DNA of 64,000 nucleotides from CAYJAD01 sp964370835 (GCA_964370835.1 CAYJLO010000005.1:4160-68159); one strand, 5' to 3'. Counted from the first letter of the stretch, positions 17,601 to 25,448 are shown. Numbers and translations are program-made. The notes: generated by a model from the letters alone, not told the origin.

Positions 17601-20028
17601 CATCTGAAATGGTGACAGTGTACTTTACTATGACAGTCTCGCCATCTCTAAGCTTATCTGCAGCGCTATCTTCTGCGTTATTCAATATGAAGGTATAGTT
17701 ACCCTGAGTGTCAATACTAAAAGAACCATAGCTGTCGTGGGCGGCATCATTGGCTTTGGCTGTGAAAGAGAGCGTGTCGCCGTCCTTATCAAATGCCGTA
17801 ATTTTACCGCTGGCTGTTGGCGTGCCAGCAAAGGCCTCGTTGTGATCAACAGTAGGTGTGTTAAGGTCATCACGCACACCGGCTTCTACAATTACAAGGT
17901 CATCGCCTTTAATAATTATTTCAGGTGTATCATTCTTACCCGTGATGGCTACAGTGATTTCTTGTTTTACCCATGCATCATTGTCATCGCGAACATAGAT
18001 GGTGAATGTGTCTTCACCATGGACGTTGGTGTCAAGGTGTTGCGTTTTACTTGTGTCCACAGTGTAGGTATATTTTCCTGTAATAGGATCAATAACAAGT
18101 GTACCGTAGGTGCCGCTTTGCGTTGTAAGTTCTTTGCCGTCGGCATCCATGCCAAGGTCAAAAGTCAAGCTATCATGAGCATCATCGTCCTTACCAATGG
18201 CTGTACCGGATACAGTTAAGGACGTATCGGCATTACCATCTTCAGTGATGGAGAGGTTGCCGGTATTGGCATCGGCATCGCTTTTCAATGCCAATGTGGG
18301 TATATCGTTTGTGCCCTTGACATGAACAGTAATATGGGCAGCATTGCCTGATAAGCCTTGATTGTCAGTGGGGGTTACCACGAAAATGTCTTGCTCTATG
18401 TCGCCTTCATCTAAGTTTTGCGTTTTGCCTTGGTCAAGGACATACACATATTCACCTGTTTGAGTGTTAAAATATAAGTCGCCATATGCACCAACAATTT
18501 TAGCATCATAGGCAGTGTATCCGGCATCGCTGTGCGCAGTGGAATTTGGAATACTGAAGGTGATATCTGAGCTATCAACATCAGAAGCATGTACCTTACC
18601 GTTGGCACTGGGCATGCCAACAAAATTTTCATTGGGGTCAGTGGCTTCTGTGAGAAGATCACCATCTCCAACACCCGCTTCTTGGACGGTGACATCAAGT
18701 ATGGACGGATTGGGATTGGTGGGATCTTCCGGATTGTCTGGATCTGCTGGTGGATTGATGGTGGGTTTATCGTTTATGCCATTGACGGTGATGCTGATTT
18801 GACTTTTTTCAAAGGCGCCGTGCTGGTCTTTGTTTAGTACATCAAAGGTTTCGGTTGCATGTGGAGTATCACCCCCAAGGGCTTCTAAAGCTGCTTTTTG
18901 TGTGGTGGTCACACCGGCTGTATAGGTATAAGAGCCGTTGGCTTGTACCACAAGATTTCCGTAAGTACCTTCAATGATGGTTTCGGTGGTGATGGCATTG
19001 TTTGCATCGTCACGGTTAATGTTTTGTCCGGCCACCGTAAGTGTGGATCCATCGTTGTCCACATCGCCAAATGCAATATTACCTTGAGCTGTAGCATCAG
19101 TTGCGGCATTTTCCGTAACTACGCCATCTGTGGTTGAGATTTCCAAAGAGGGCTTATCATTGGTGCCGCGAATGGTCACATTCACCGTAGTGAGAGCAGT
19201 GCCGCCATTGCCGTCACTCACCATGATGGTAAAGCTTTCTGTAACCTCTTGATTGTGGGCAAGGCCATTGGCTTTAACATCATCAAAGGTATAGCCAAAT
19301 TCGCCGGTGAGCGGATTGATGGACAACGTACCGTATTGGCCTGTGCCATTTTGCACGCTGAAGGTGAGTGTATCTTCATCGTCGTCACGAGCCAGCACAC
19401 GACCTGTGGCGTTAAACTCACCATCATATATTTGGTTGGGTGAGCTATGTGTACTATCTGCACCGCCAGCGTCACGTCCCACGCCGGACTCAATAACATC
19501 CACAGCACCGGGGAAGGCGTCGGGAATACCTAAAGTGCTGTCAGGGTCGGGGTTTACCACAATACCTAAAATGGAAGGTGGCGTGTTGAGCGGGCCCACT
19601 GCGCCATCACCTTCCAGTGTAGTATCTTGTACGAAAGTTTCAGGGTAGGCTTGATCAAGGCTACCCAATCGATCAATGCCGCCTAGTAAGGTACCAGCAA
19701 TGGTATCCACACTGCTACCGCTGCCTTGAGGGGTGCTGGTGGGACCAGCCGCAGGCATAAGTTCTTCGCTAAGGGTTTCGAAAAAGGATTCGCCATCCAC
19801 TTCGGCACCGCCAATTATGAAGGTGGGCATATTTTCTGAGGTGTAGGCCACATAGAAGTCTGTCAAAGATAAGCTTGCGCCGTCTTCAAAGCTCATGACT
19901 AAGTTGTCGCCATCACGAGTGAGCGTTGCTTCGGTAGAGTTAAATTCAAAAACTAAACGATCTTCAGCTTGGGGAGTAAGGGTTGCAGTTTGGCCTGCAG
20001 TGGGTTTTTGTAGTGAAATGTCAGCCAT
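11629..20028 (-). CDS. Giant VCBS/RTX repeat adhesin, LapA-like type I secretion substrate
   Basis: A 2799-residue, very acidic (Asp-rich) protein without a Sec signal. Residues 1-95 resemble the N-terminal retention module of LapA-type adhesins, and PAAG at 92-95 fits the di-alanine site cut by LapG-type periplasmic proteases. About 2,400 residues of Ig/cadherin-like VCBS repeats follow, marked by junctions such as GTNDKP, GINDKP, GTNDIP, GKNDTP and GTNDAP. Residues about 2616-2685 carry RTX calcium-binding nonapeptides (GGSGNDTLVGGEGND). The last ~60 residues should hold the uncleaved type I secretion signal. Such proteins stay threaded in a TolC-like pore and mediate biofilm attachment until cut in response to low c-di-GMP. 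No LapB/C/E, LapG or LapD gene lies in this window. The ATG at 20028 has a GAGG upstream. It has its own promoter, leader and terminator. Confidence 0.9.
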   Translation of the reverse strand: MADISLQKPTAGQTATLTPQAEDRLVFEFNSTEATLTRDGDNLVMSFEDGASLSLTDFYVAYTSENMPTFIIGGAEVDGESFFETLSEELMPAAGPTSTPQGSGSSVDTIAGTLLGGIDRLGSLDQAYPETFVQDTTLEGDGAVGPLNTPPSILGIVVNPDPDSTLGIPDAFPGAVDVIESGVGRDAGGADSTHSSPNQIYDGEFNATGRVLARDDDEDTLTFSVQNGTGQYGTLSINPLTGEFGYTFDDVKANGLAHNQEVTESFTIMVSDGNGGTALTTVNVTIRGTNDKPSLEISTTDGVVTENAATDATAQGNIAFGDVDNDGSTLTVAGQNINRDDANNAITTETIIEGTYGNLVVQANGSYTYTAGVTTTQKAALEALGGDTPHATETFDVLNKDQHGAFEKSQISITVNGINDKPTINPPADPDNPEDPTNPNPSILDVTVQEAGVGDGDLLTEATDPNENFVGMPSANGKVHASDVDSSDITFSIPNSTAHSDAGYTAYDAKIVGAYGDLYFNTQTGEYVYVLDQGKTQNLDEGDIEQDIFVVTPTDNQGLSGNAAHITVHVKGTNDIPTLALKSDADANTGNLSITEDGNADTSLTVSGTAIGKDDDAHDSLTFDLGMDADGKELTTQSGTYGTLVIDPITGKYTYTVDTSKTQHLDTNVHGEDTFTIYVRDDNDAWVKQEITVAITGKNDTPEIIIKGDDLVIVEAGVRDDLNTPTVDHNEAFAGTPTASGKITAFDKDGDTLSFTAKANDAAHDSYGSFSIDTQGNYTFILNNAEDSAADKLRDGETVIVKYTVTISDGDAQVQQTIEVSITGTNDKPELTLTPTDSIVKEDNTPHDTSDDNLTAIGTWSTDDVDNDGNIQTITAEGGKGSITPDAHGIMTGSVTVEGTYGNLVIHDDETYTYTLGVTDAQKAAVDALGDTDNKEENFTIITTDKHGAHDSKDLTITVNGTNDAPQIVSPDGGNSFVTTDDSELEHGTEYDKNADITRSNSIVFTSVESMNGGKITLDLGFDADGDGINESQEFTVSQNTDSTWTLSPESITVTGQYGEFTFDITGPSDDTTGSFTLDYTYTQTKPYLSHTNTSNHGETKNSAESLEVFIQDSNDSAGQGLNANIDVHINDDGPTVTAAWTDTDKTDGNDITVVLGTGTSINEVDLFTFAYGADQEGATLTFNVEANSVFSIENGTEVWHEGQKIGDIVVEGGHVSFKFNANISGEHVEKPYVPDGIIPNIEFTYTVTDGDNDSESGKVTVDVKNLEFKITGSSVTINDADAASYTQTGLIDINGYDAVDTVTIGGKTITFKDGDLDGEQSLTFDGYTVTVTGFDKDSGQLSYEVSMDKAYTHTGSDDSDREDDITTSYGDKNNDGNADIDIKLDITVNGGTSKNEPSLGITILDDAPTAHDDMTGVKEGNSTSGNVITGEGTQGGTSNADLSGADGYKNENAKLDLDSLTAPDNTWTKTTSDDTVTFTDTHGNSITFKADGSYDFTSKDAFTENTPFDFSYTITDADGDSASAKLTITVEANNDAPIINVSQTTNVTLSEAYLGNGTLHGKEGQNLDGNAHIVDSHVSVDGKIVYSDSDSVNVTFSWNDIQPSLWTSEGEEVLWNADGGTLIGYVGSKDDGSYKEIITVTTNETTTGTIDYTVTLNESVLHDSPNAANGNDYNDDLDGDGTVNPNAADTDNLSKDTLKLGFSLNDGVNTSPGSVHVTIQDDILDLKTTASSDVYATANGVEFEQALDYIAKAEGSIDLGTTLTADGIHEDGFKLANGEILLADGSKLTLTVQPDGSLKATDAHDNLYYTVTVNNVTGQWLVLQHKELPDGVDMSFDITAKDKDGDADTVSITVGSYGIEEAIVNTGDTEQDQVKDVITKPEDGSFGYEKEDGTFGALHKDGEIQVKDEHGNIIGKLTVDEYGNLEFTQTESHKHDAHENEDQLTVKVPVVNENGDVTGHVDVVINIADAEPTAKNDTEDTADADGSYTGNILTGEGTKEGTDNADTIGADGWKNAAAKLDSADITPPAIGGWEAATTVPEGFDFGFEDDHGNTIFFDKDGNYTFTPSENLPAGENSFTFGYSITDADQDSDDATLTITINTPKIEEPKEPTDADNTVTKTDLLTDDSDLSTNATGQIVFTSKDTMDGGKITIGGQEFTVTLNEKGIYVLSTDAANGFTLEDGVAGQLIVSPELSHNPDTGEFTLSFEYDQTQAYTGNKHNDNESVNKYDETAHDVVSFEVFIQDGKEAPNSALGDSTKITVDIKDDGPVIRDTLQSAIHDSYTLDKNNSGENTDYNHTIWIKESQINSIAKQELSALFAINLIKEHADFGADGAASDNSITVTEHSLVIKDTASYNITSGGEKVTIYEEGGKIYGSIGQGENKEIVFEVYLDDAGNVCLKQNLPIDHADGTKINAESGIDEDHYLELKDAIDVKATITVTDGDGDSASTSVTSGLTLKFQDDSPHIVGDEPFGTEGHGQTSSTLVDGKAFAQIQIDFGGDGPGKVLLKNGATYELGIAWIVDENGVGTWQEIQAPEWETSPTIVYYSYENGIHKVIMGDITMTSVDNQNWDMVFDADRKDIKLGFVDGDNDEVNHIVKALTSEDYALEPKGITMLAGADNDDLRGGSGNDTLVGGEGNDILYGSAGEDSLFGNSGHDTIYFDFSDKEVMGGNGNDLFVLQDTLENMDIADILSIDGGSEESDSMDVLLCGLHSVKEVQDLFAKDSTTLSNMEVIMLGDDMKAAQDLQQSLVQDKSAALDGWQSKNAPVNIDGKEYQEYISDDNKLTVLIESHLLTNS
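12001..12190 (-). repeat. RTX nonapeptide block encoding calcium-binding beta-roll
   Basis: Codes for successive GGxGxDxxx units (RGGSGNDTLVGGEGND, then YGSAGEDSLFGNSGHD, and later GGNGND). In RTX proteins these bind calcium outside the cell and drive folding of the C-terminus as it leaves the type I channel. Confidence 0.88.
12650..19560 (-). repeat. Tandem VCBS/cadherin-like repeat array within the adhesin
   Basis: Diverged repeats of roughly 125-155 residues in the N-terminal half, visible from junctions near 19160, 18780, 18310, 17935, 17550 and 17140, then more diverged units including two that share the segments DDAPTAHDD/ADAEPTAKND and VITGEGTQGG/ILTGEGTKEG (near 15780 and 14090). The DNA copies differ enough that the array is protein-level, not a recent DNA amplification. 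Confidence 0.8.
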
Positions 20029-20040
20029 AATATCCTCGAA

Positions 20041-20302
20041 AAATTAATGCTAGTAATAAAAAAACGCCGTGAATCGGGCGCGACAATAGAGCATGTCCAA
20101 AAGGAACACTCTTGACAAAGTAGGAGGAAAAGGTGTGGCAAGGGTATTGCCAGCAACGAGGAAGACTCCTCAGGCCGTCCGAGATATGGAAAGCCCATCA
20201 AACGAGTGTTTGCCAAAAAAAATCGCTTCAAGGCGAAAATTTGGCTGTAGAGTCGTTTGAAAACATAAGGGGGTGAGCATGCGTAGCTTCACCACACGAA
20301 GC
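20041..20302 (-). ncRNA. Structured 5' leader of the adhesin mRNA, candidate riboswitch or attenuator
   Basis: Between a plausible promoter and the adhesin start there are about 310 nt of leader. The 260 nt next to the gene are more GC-rich than the AT-rich promoter region and can form several local hairpins: GCTTC/GAAGC (20286-20302), ATGG/CCAT near 20190, GAGGA-GTCT-TCCTC near 20160, GGCAA/TTGCC near 20140, and a final weak stem CGCC/GGCG (20065-20080) followed by seven U (20058-20064) only about 30 nt before the start codon. This layout resembles a transcription-attenuating leader. It does not match the c-di-GMP-I core I remember. No class is assigned. Confidence 0.4.
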
Positions 20303-20352
20303 ACATCGTCAGTAATAAAAAAGTAATTTACTAGGAAATACTTTGTAAAGCA

Positions 20353-20381
20353 TATTTAATTAGTATGAATTGGAAAGTCAA
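20353..20381 (-). promoter_or_regulatory. Probable sigma-70 promoter of the adhesin
   Basis: On the - strand TTGACT (20376-20381) is separated by 17 bp from TAAATA (20353-20358). Transcription from about 20345 would give a leader of roughly 315 nt. Nothing else is recognisable between here and the CDF stop codon at 20576. Confidence 0.5.
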
Positions 20382-20575
20382 GTAAAAAGCTTTTAAAATT
20401 TTACAAAAATAAAAGGTTGTAATTACAATGTCTTGTCTGTTTGTTTTAACAAGGGTTGAGGTGTGTGCAGTGTTTTTTAGTGAAGAGCACTACTCTTGTA
20501 GGGTGGCTAGTTTTGTTATTGCTTATCACCATGAAAAATACGTAAAATCACTGCAAACTGTTGAAAATAAGTTCG

Positions 20576-21472
20576 TTATGAATCTGCTATGGGGTTCACA
20601 TGCACCATGCAGTGTTTAATTGCTGGAAATTGCTTTTCCAGCGCATCATGCAAGTCTTCAGCAATGGTATGTGCGTCATGTAAGGAGAGTTTACCGTCTA
20701 AAGCTATTTCAATATCGAGATATAGTTTTGACGCAAATTGACGAGTTTTTAAAAGGTCAATGCGTTGGATGTGCGGTTGCGCGGCAATGAATGATTGAAT
20801 TTCGTCATGTTGCTTCTTCTCACAGGCCTTATCGATAACTTTATCACTCGATTCTTTAAAAATTTCCCATGCAACTTTACCGATAAAATAACAAATACCT
20901 ATGGAAGCCAGCGGGTCACAAATGGGGAAACCTAACTGTGCTCCGAAAACACCTATTAAACTTCCAATGGAAGAAAGCGCATCTGAACGGTGATGCCAGG
21001 CATCGGCCATAAGTGCTGTAGATTGTATTTTTTTTCCAGCATGTCGTGTATACCAAAACATGAGTTCTTTAATAATTAGCGATAATAATGCTGCGTATAA
21101 AGCAAGATTTGTGGGTGGCACAGCGGAAAGATATGCCTTAGTATAAATGTTTTCTATGCCTGACCATCCAATACCCAGTCCTGTGATAAAAAGAAGCACA
21201 GAAAGAACAATGCCAGCCACGCATTCAATTTTTTCGTGTCCGTAGGGATGGTCTGAATCTTCGGTACTTTTTGCAAGCTTTACACCGATAATAACAATAA
21301 AGGTGCTTAATACATCTGAAAGAGAGTGAACAGCATCAGAAATCAGGGCAGTGGAATGTCCCACCCAGCCCGCAAAAAACTTAATGGCTGCTAAAATTAC
21401 GTTAAATACAATGGTTACAATGGAAACTTGAACGGCGTATTGTATATTTTTTTCTTCATCCACGGCATGCAT
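20576..21472 (-). CDS. Cation diffusion facilitator (CDF) metal efflux transporter
   Basis: A 298-residue inner-membrane protein with six hydrophobic helices and a cytosolic C-terminal ferredoxin-like domain (about 215-298, with HDAHTIAEDLHDALEKQF). The paired metal-site motifs of the family are present: DAVHSLSDV in helix 2 and DAWHHRSDAL in helix 5; HPYGHEK follows helix 3. CDF proteins exchange Zn2+, Mn2+, Fe2+, Co2+ or Ni2+ for protons; the HxxxD form of helix 5 does not by itself fix the metal. The ATG at 21472 is chosen over one five codons upstream because AGAGG lies eight bases before it. It follows the ACR3-like gene by 44 bp on the same strand and is probably co-transcribed with it. 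Confidence 0.88.
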   Translation of the reverse strand: MHAVDEEKNIQYAVQVSIVTIVFNVILAAIKFFAGWVGHSTALISDAVHSLSDVLSTFIVIIGVKLAKSTEDSDHPYGHEKIECVAGIVLSVLLFITGLGIGWSGIENIYTKAYLSAVPPTNLALYAALLSLIIKELMFWYTRHAGKKIQSTALMADAWHHRSDALSSIGSLIGVFGAQLGFPICDPLASIGICYFIGKVAWEIFKESSDKVIDKACEKKQHDEIQSFIAAQPHIQRIDLLKTRQFASKLYLDIEIALDGKLSLHDAHTIAEDLHDALEKQFPAIKHCMVHVNPIADS

Positions 21473-21516
21473 CTTGGCACCTCTCATGAAAAACGGTTGC
21501 TAAAAACTCTTTCCCT

Positions 21517-22464
21517 TTAGGTCTTCATCGCATTTCTTCGTAACATACTTGCTACAAAAGATAAAATAGGCAATTCAATGAGCGGACCTATGATTAAGGC
21601 TAGTGAAATAAGCGGTAGCGCGGGAAAAGCTGTCACTGCTATGGCTAGAGCCAGTGGAGAGTTTCTCGCCAAAGTGGTCATGTGTAATGCGTTTAAGTCT
21701 TTTGAGTTAAAGCGTAAAGCGCTACCCATAAGTTTTACGACAAAAAATGTCACCATAAAAAAGCATAGTAAAGGAAGAAATAATCTCAGAAATAGTTCGT
21801 AATGTTCTTGTAAATTTTTACCTTCTGAAGCAAACATGCAGAGCACAGCTAAGCAAAGAAAGAACAATTGTAAGGCGTCACTTTTATCTGCAATGGCGGC
21901 CTTTATGTGAGGCTTACGCTGTAGATAATATCTGGTAAGCATGGCGCCTATAAAAGGAATAAGTAAAACGCTGGCAATGTTTTTCACTAATTCATCCATG
22001 TCCGTAACCATGGTGTTTCCTAAAAATATATACACATATAAAGGCAATAAAATTACTTGTAAAAGAAGATTTAAAGGCAATATGGACATATTTATTTCCA
22101 CATTCCCTTTGCTTAATTTAGTAAAAACCAAATACCAATCTGTACACGGAGTTACTAGCAACATAAGTAAGCCTAAGCGTATTTCCATGGAATGCTCAAA
22201 AAAAAGAAATCCGAGCACATAGGCGAGTATGGGAGTAAAAATAAAATTTATACTCACACTTGCAGCTGTATATTTTATATTTAAGGTGGCTTTCCATAAT
22301 TCACTAATATTTATGGATAAAAATAATACATACAGGAGTAGTATTAAAAAAAGCTCTACAAATTGCAAAGAAGCATTGCCCCATGGCGTATATATGCCCA
22401 AAAAACTTCCCGAAAGAGCACAGATTATTATAATAAGGGGCTGTAGTTTTCCCATTAAGTCCAT
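21517..22464 (-). CDS. ACR3/BASS-family transporter, probable arsenite-type exporter
   Basis: A 315-residue membrane protein with about ten hydrophobic segments. TPCTDWYLVFTKLSKGN in helix 4 contains the conserved Cys of ACR3-type arsenite permeases, and ARNSPLALAIAVTAFP in helix 9 is the other conserved region of the bile acid:sodium symporter/ACR3 superfamily. Members annotated as arsenic resistance proteins export arsenite; other branches import organic anions, so the substrate is not certain. No arsR or arsC is adjacent. The start has GAGGA five bases upstream. With the CDF gene it forms a small metal(loid)-handling pair. Confidence 0.75.
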   Translation of the reverse strand: MDLMGKLQPLIIIICALSGSFLGIYTPWGNASLQFVELFLILLLYVLFLSINISELWKATLNIKYTAASVSINFIFTPILAYVLGFLFFEHSMEIRLGLLMLLVTPCTDWYLVFTKLSKGNVEINMSILPLNLLLQVILLPLYVYIFLGNTMVTDMDELVKNIASVLLIPFIGAMLTRYYLQRKPHIKAAIADKSDALQLFFLCLAVLCMFASEGKNLQEHYELFLRLFLPLLCFFMVTFFVVKLMGSALRFNSKDLNALHMTTLARNSPLALAIAVTAFPALPLISLALIIGPLIELPILSFVASMLRRNAMKT

Positions 22465-22491
22465 TTTTTCCTCAAAATTTTATGCAAGAGA

Positions 22492-22518
22492 AAAGGGCTC
22501 TTGTATCAAAAGCCCTTT
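22492..22518 (-). terminator. Stem-loop after the MATE gene at 22527
   Basis: Arms AAAGGGCT and AGCCCTTT with an 11-nt loop, followed on the - strand by TTTTCTCTT. A modest intrinsic terminator that separates the MATE gene from the ACR3-CDF pair. Confidence 0.6.
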
Positions 22519-22526
22519 AACAAAGT

Positions 22527-23879
22527 TTATGCAGCGCTGGTTTGCATCTTTTTTTCCACTTCTTTAAAAAGTTTTCTGAAGTAGAAAATGAAGACGATGG
22601 ACGCCAATAAGGCGCTTACAGGGTAGCAAAAAGCCAATAAATGCAAACTGGGGTTCATGGGCATAATAAGGTAGACCCACACAAAACGCATACCAACGAT
22701 GCACACTAAGGTAAAGACCATGGGCATGAAGGAAGAGCCTAAGGCACGCGAAGCTTGCGAAAGCATTTGCTGCGGAATGGTGAGCAAATACATGGGCAAA
22801 ATAATAAACATAATTTCACCAGCCATATACACCACTTCCATATCGTTGGTAAAGAGGGAAAATAAAGCATCTCTGCTTAATATAAAGACCGTTATAAGCA
22901 CAGCCACCAATATATAACTTAGACCAATGACGTCGCGTATGGAGCGTTTTACTCTATCCATTTTGCCGGCGCCGTAATTTTGACCCACAAAAGTAATAAC
23001 TGTTCCACCAATGGCAGAAACAAACATATCTACTATGCCGTCAAGTCGTAAATAGGCCACCCACGCAGCCACAGCCAATGCGTTGAAAGTGTTTACCGAG
23101 GCCTGCACAGCAATATTGGAAAAACTAAACATAATGCTTTGAATACCGGCAGGAATGCCAAGCATGGCAATGTCCTTCATGGCCGCAAAATCCACTTGCA
23201 CCTTATATTCACCGGTATTTTTAAGCATTTTCACAATGAAGGAACAAAGAATGACAGCACTGAGGCCTTGTGAAAACACCGTTGCAGCGGCAATACCAAA
23301 CACACCAAAGTCCAGGACCAAGGCCAATACAATATCCAACACAATATTTAAGATACTGCAAAACATAAGTACGTAAAGAGGGCGTTTAGCATCACCCAAA
23401 GCGCGCAATACACCAGCTAAGGTGTTGTAAATAACACAAAAGAGGATGCCGGTGAGATATGTTTGTAGGTATACCATGGAAAAATCCATGGTATCTAAAG
23501 GTGTATTCATAACCAATAAGATTTCGCGACAATACACAATGCCCAGCACAGAAAGCACTATACCCACAATGCTAAAAAAGAGTAGCCCATTTACGATGGT
23601 GGATTTAACGGCAGTAAAATCTTGCTTTCCGTAGTATCTGGAAGCATATGCCGTAATGCCGCTGGAAACACCGATGAAAAAATTGGTGATGAGAATAATA
23701 ACCTTGGATGCAGAACCTCCCACGGCGGCCAGTTCTAGAGTGCCAAGGCCTTTACCCACCACAATGGTATCGGCAATGGTGTACATATGTTGGAAAAAAC
23801 TTCCAATTAAAATGGGCACGAAAAAGAATAAAATCTCTTTCCAAATAACCCCTTCGGTGATGCGATTTACTTTTGTCAT
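22527..23879 (-). CDS. MATE-family efflux transporter
   Basis: A 450-residue protein with twelve predicted membrane helices in two related halves. The N-terminal FFFVPILIGSFFQHMYTIAD and the helix-1/2 loop VGKGLGTLELAAVGGSASKV are typical MATE motifs. MATE proteins export cationic organic compounds in exchange for Na+ or H+. It belongs to a different subgroup from the second MATE at 25449 (this one is NorM/DinF-like of the large anaerobe group), so the two are not recent duplicates. The start has GAG about nine bases upstream. It lies downstream of the porin, with the porin terminator between them, so it is probably expressed by read-through or from a promoter I could not identify. Confidence 0.88.
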   Translation of the reverse strand: MTKVNRITEGVIWKEILFFFVPILIGSFFQHMYTIADTIVVGKGLGTLELAAVGGSASKVIILITNFFIGVSSGITAYASRYYGKQDFTAVKSTIVNGLLFFSIVGIVLSVLGIVYCREILLVMNTPLDTMDFSMVYLQTYLTGILFCVIYNTLAGVLRALGDAKRPLYVLMFCSILNIVLDIVLALVLDFGVFGIAAATVFSQGLSAVILCSFIVKMLKNTGEYKVQVDFAAMKDIAMLGIPAGIQSIMFSFSNIAVQASVNTFNALAVAAWVAYLRLDGIVDMFVSAIGGTVITFVGQNYGAGKMDRVKRSIRDVIGLSYILVAVLITVFILSRDALFSLFTNDMEVVYMAGEIMFIILPMYLLTIPQQMLSQASRALGSSFMPMVFTLVCIVGMRFVWVYLIMPMNPSLHLLAFCYPVSALLASIVFIFYFRKLFKEVEKKMQTSAA

Positions 23880-23909
23880 TGGTTACTCTCAATGGTGTTG
23901 TATAAAGGC

Positions 23910-23942
23910 AAAAACGGGTGATAGCTCAGCGCCACCACCCGT
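23910..23942 (-). terminator. Rho-independent terminator after the porin gene
   Basis: On the - strand ACGGGTG (23936-23942) and CACCCGT (23914-23920) form the stem, followed by five T. It begins about 20 nt after the porin stop codon. Confidence 0.8.
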
Positions 23943-23962
23943 AGAGATGTTGGTGTTAGACC

Positions 23963-25393
23963 TTAGAAGGCATAGCGCATAATAATGCCGGCTTTGTAAC
24001 CGTCACGACGCTCATCATAGCCCCAGGTGTCTTTGTCAATGCCGTTGATGGCATAGCCAAGTTGCAAGGTAGCCGTAAGGTTTTCGTAGATTTTATAGGT
24101 AGAATCTAAGTTAAATTCCACCATATAGTCAGCCGTGGTTAGATAAAACGTACCATTGCTTCCATTGGAACCGCCCAAAGCTGCGGTGGGATCGTTGAGG
24201 TGCTGAGCATTATCGGTATGGTTAGTCCCCCCCCAATAGGCCACTCGGAAGGTGTGGCTTAATTTTTCCATGAAGGAGAAATTCTTCACTTGTAAACCTA
24301 CGCCCCAAGTGCCGTCATAGCCAAGAGATTGGTCAAAGCCCACATTACCCCAACCGGAGGTAGAAAAAGACCAAGGGTCATCGCCGAAGAAGGACGTGAA
24401 GGTGCCGGAAGGTCCAAGAACAGGCATTCTTTCGGAACCATCGCTGATGTTGCTGTCATCACCGGAGCCGTACCAAGCAAAGATGCCGGGAGTACCCCAA
24501 TCCATTTTATACTCGGCTAAGGCTTTGATGAGCCAGCCTTGGCGTTGTTGGTCGATACGTTTACCATTGTATGAATATGTACCGCCGTAGCTCACCGAAC
24601 CATAGTTTAAGTCCAATTCAAAATTAAATGCATCGTAAGCAAAGCTCATGGGTAAGCCAGCCCATAACAGGGTGGAGTAGGCAGGCTCATGATTCAAGGA
24701 GCTGCTGTTATAGGATGCACCACGAGGGCCTAAACCCACTTTGGCAGTGTATTTATTGGGAATGCTGTTATTACCCATAAAGCCGGCCATAATCCAAGGA
24801 TTCACGCTCCAGTTACCACCCTTCACAGGAAGGGAGAGCATGAAGAGATCAGTATTGTCAAGATAGTTGGCAGAATCGTTGGCATCGCCAGCAAAATTGT
24901 CATTGTAGGGGCGAATCCATGCCGCAGTGAGTCCCACCATATCGTTGATTTTATAATTGGCAGAAATACCAGCTCCGTCAAAACCAAAGATGGCAGAACC
25001 ACCGGCCACAGCAGGGTTGCCAAAATACTGTAAGCCCATACGCACACTTAAAGCTGTGTTGGGCACAATCCAATCAATGTAGGCGCGGCGAAGTTCGATG
25101 ACTTGACCGTCGGTGCCAAGGGATCCGCCAGAGTCTGCATGTCCCCAGTATTGTTCACCGATTTCAAAAAAAACAGCGCCGGAAAGGCTTTCGGAAGCTA
25201 TGGCTTCAATTTGCAAACGCACACGCTGTGCAGAGGCAAAAGTGTCTGTACCAGTTTGTCCGTAATACATGGTATCCACAGCACCCAAACCGAAAATCCA
25301 CTCGCCATGAGCCTTGAAATCTACGGCTTTGGCTCCGTTGCTTGCGCCTAAAAGCATGGCAGCAGCAAGGACAAGAGTAGCAATTCTTTTCAT
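23963..25393 (-). CDS. Outer-membrane homotrimeric porin of the Desulfovibrio type
   Basis: A 476-residue outer-membrane protein. The signal peptide runs MKRIATLVLAAAMLLGAS with cleavage after AKA, and the mature part begins VDFKAHGEWIFGLGAVD. Repeated amphipathic strands with aromatic girdles and the terminal Phe of IIMRYAF show a beta-barrel. The pattern ELRRAYIDWIVPNTALSVRM matches abundant homotrimeric porins of Desulfovibrio species and is the best taxonomic clue in the window. ATG at 25393 is chosen over two upstream in-frame ATGs because AAGGA lies eight bases before it and the signal peptide then has normal length. A C7 tract (24228-24234) lies in the coding strand complement. The gene lies 55 bp downstream of a MATE gene at the end of the nik cluster and has its own terminator. 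Confidence 0.9.
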   Translation of the reverse strand: MKRIATLVLAAAMLLGASNGAKAVDFKAHGEWIFGLGAVDTMYYGQTGTDTFASAQRVRLQIEAIASESLSGAVFFEIGEQYWGHADSGGSLGTDGQVIELRRAYIDWIVPNTALSVRMGLQYFGNPAVAGGSAIFGFDGAGISANYKINDMVGLTAAWIRPYNDNFAGDANDSANYLDNTDLFMLSLPVKGGNWSVNPWIMAGFMGNNSIPNKYTAKVGLGPRGASYNSSSLNHEPAYSTLLWAGLPMSFAYDAFNFELDLNYGSVSYGGTYSYNGKRIDQQRQGWLIKALAEYKMDWGTPGIFAWYGSGDDSNISDGSERMPVLGPSGTFTSFFGDDPWSFSTSGWGNVGFDQSLGYDGTWGVGLQVKNFSFMEKLSHTFRVAYWGGTNHTDNAQHLNDPTAALGGSNGSNGTFYLTTADYMVEFNLDSTYKIYENLTATLQLGYAINGIDKDTWGYDERRDGYKAGIIMRYAF

Positions 25394-25448
25394 CCTATTC
25401 ATCCTTATCATGTTAAACGGTTAAAAAACATTCTATAGTAACAGATTG

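Noticed and set aside
12650..19560. Repeated DNA considered as CRISPR or satellite
   Set aside because: Units are long, diverged, in frame and protein-coding; there are no short identical repeats with unique spacers.
20041..20302. c-di-GMP-I (GEMM) riboswitch in the adhesin leader
   Set aside because: A GGCAAAC stretch is present, but the following conserved hairpin and the GGGACGCAAAGCC-like segment are not.
20428..20619. 63-codon + strand frame between adhesin and CDF genes
   Set aside because: It overlaps the CDF 3' end and lacks a ribosome-binding site and recognisable features.
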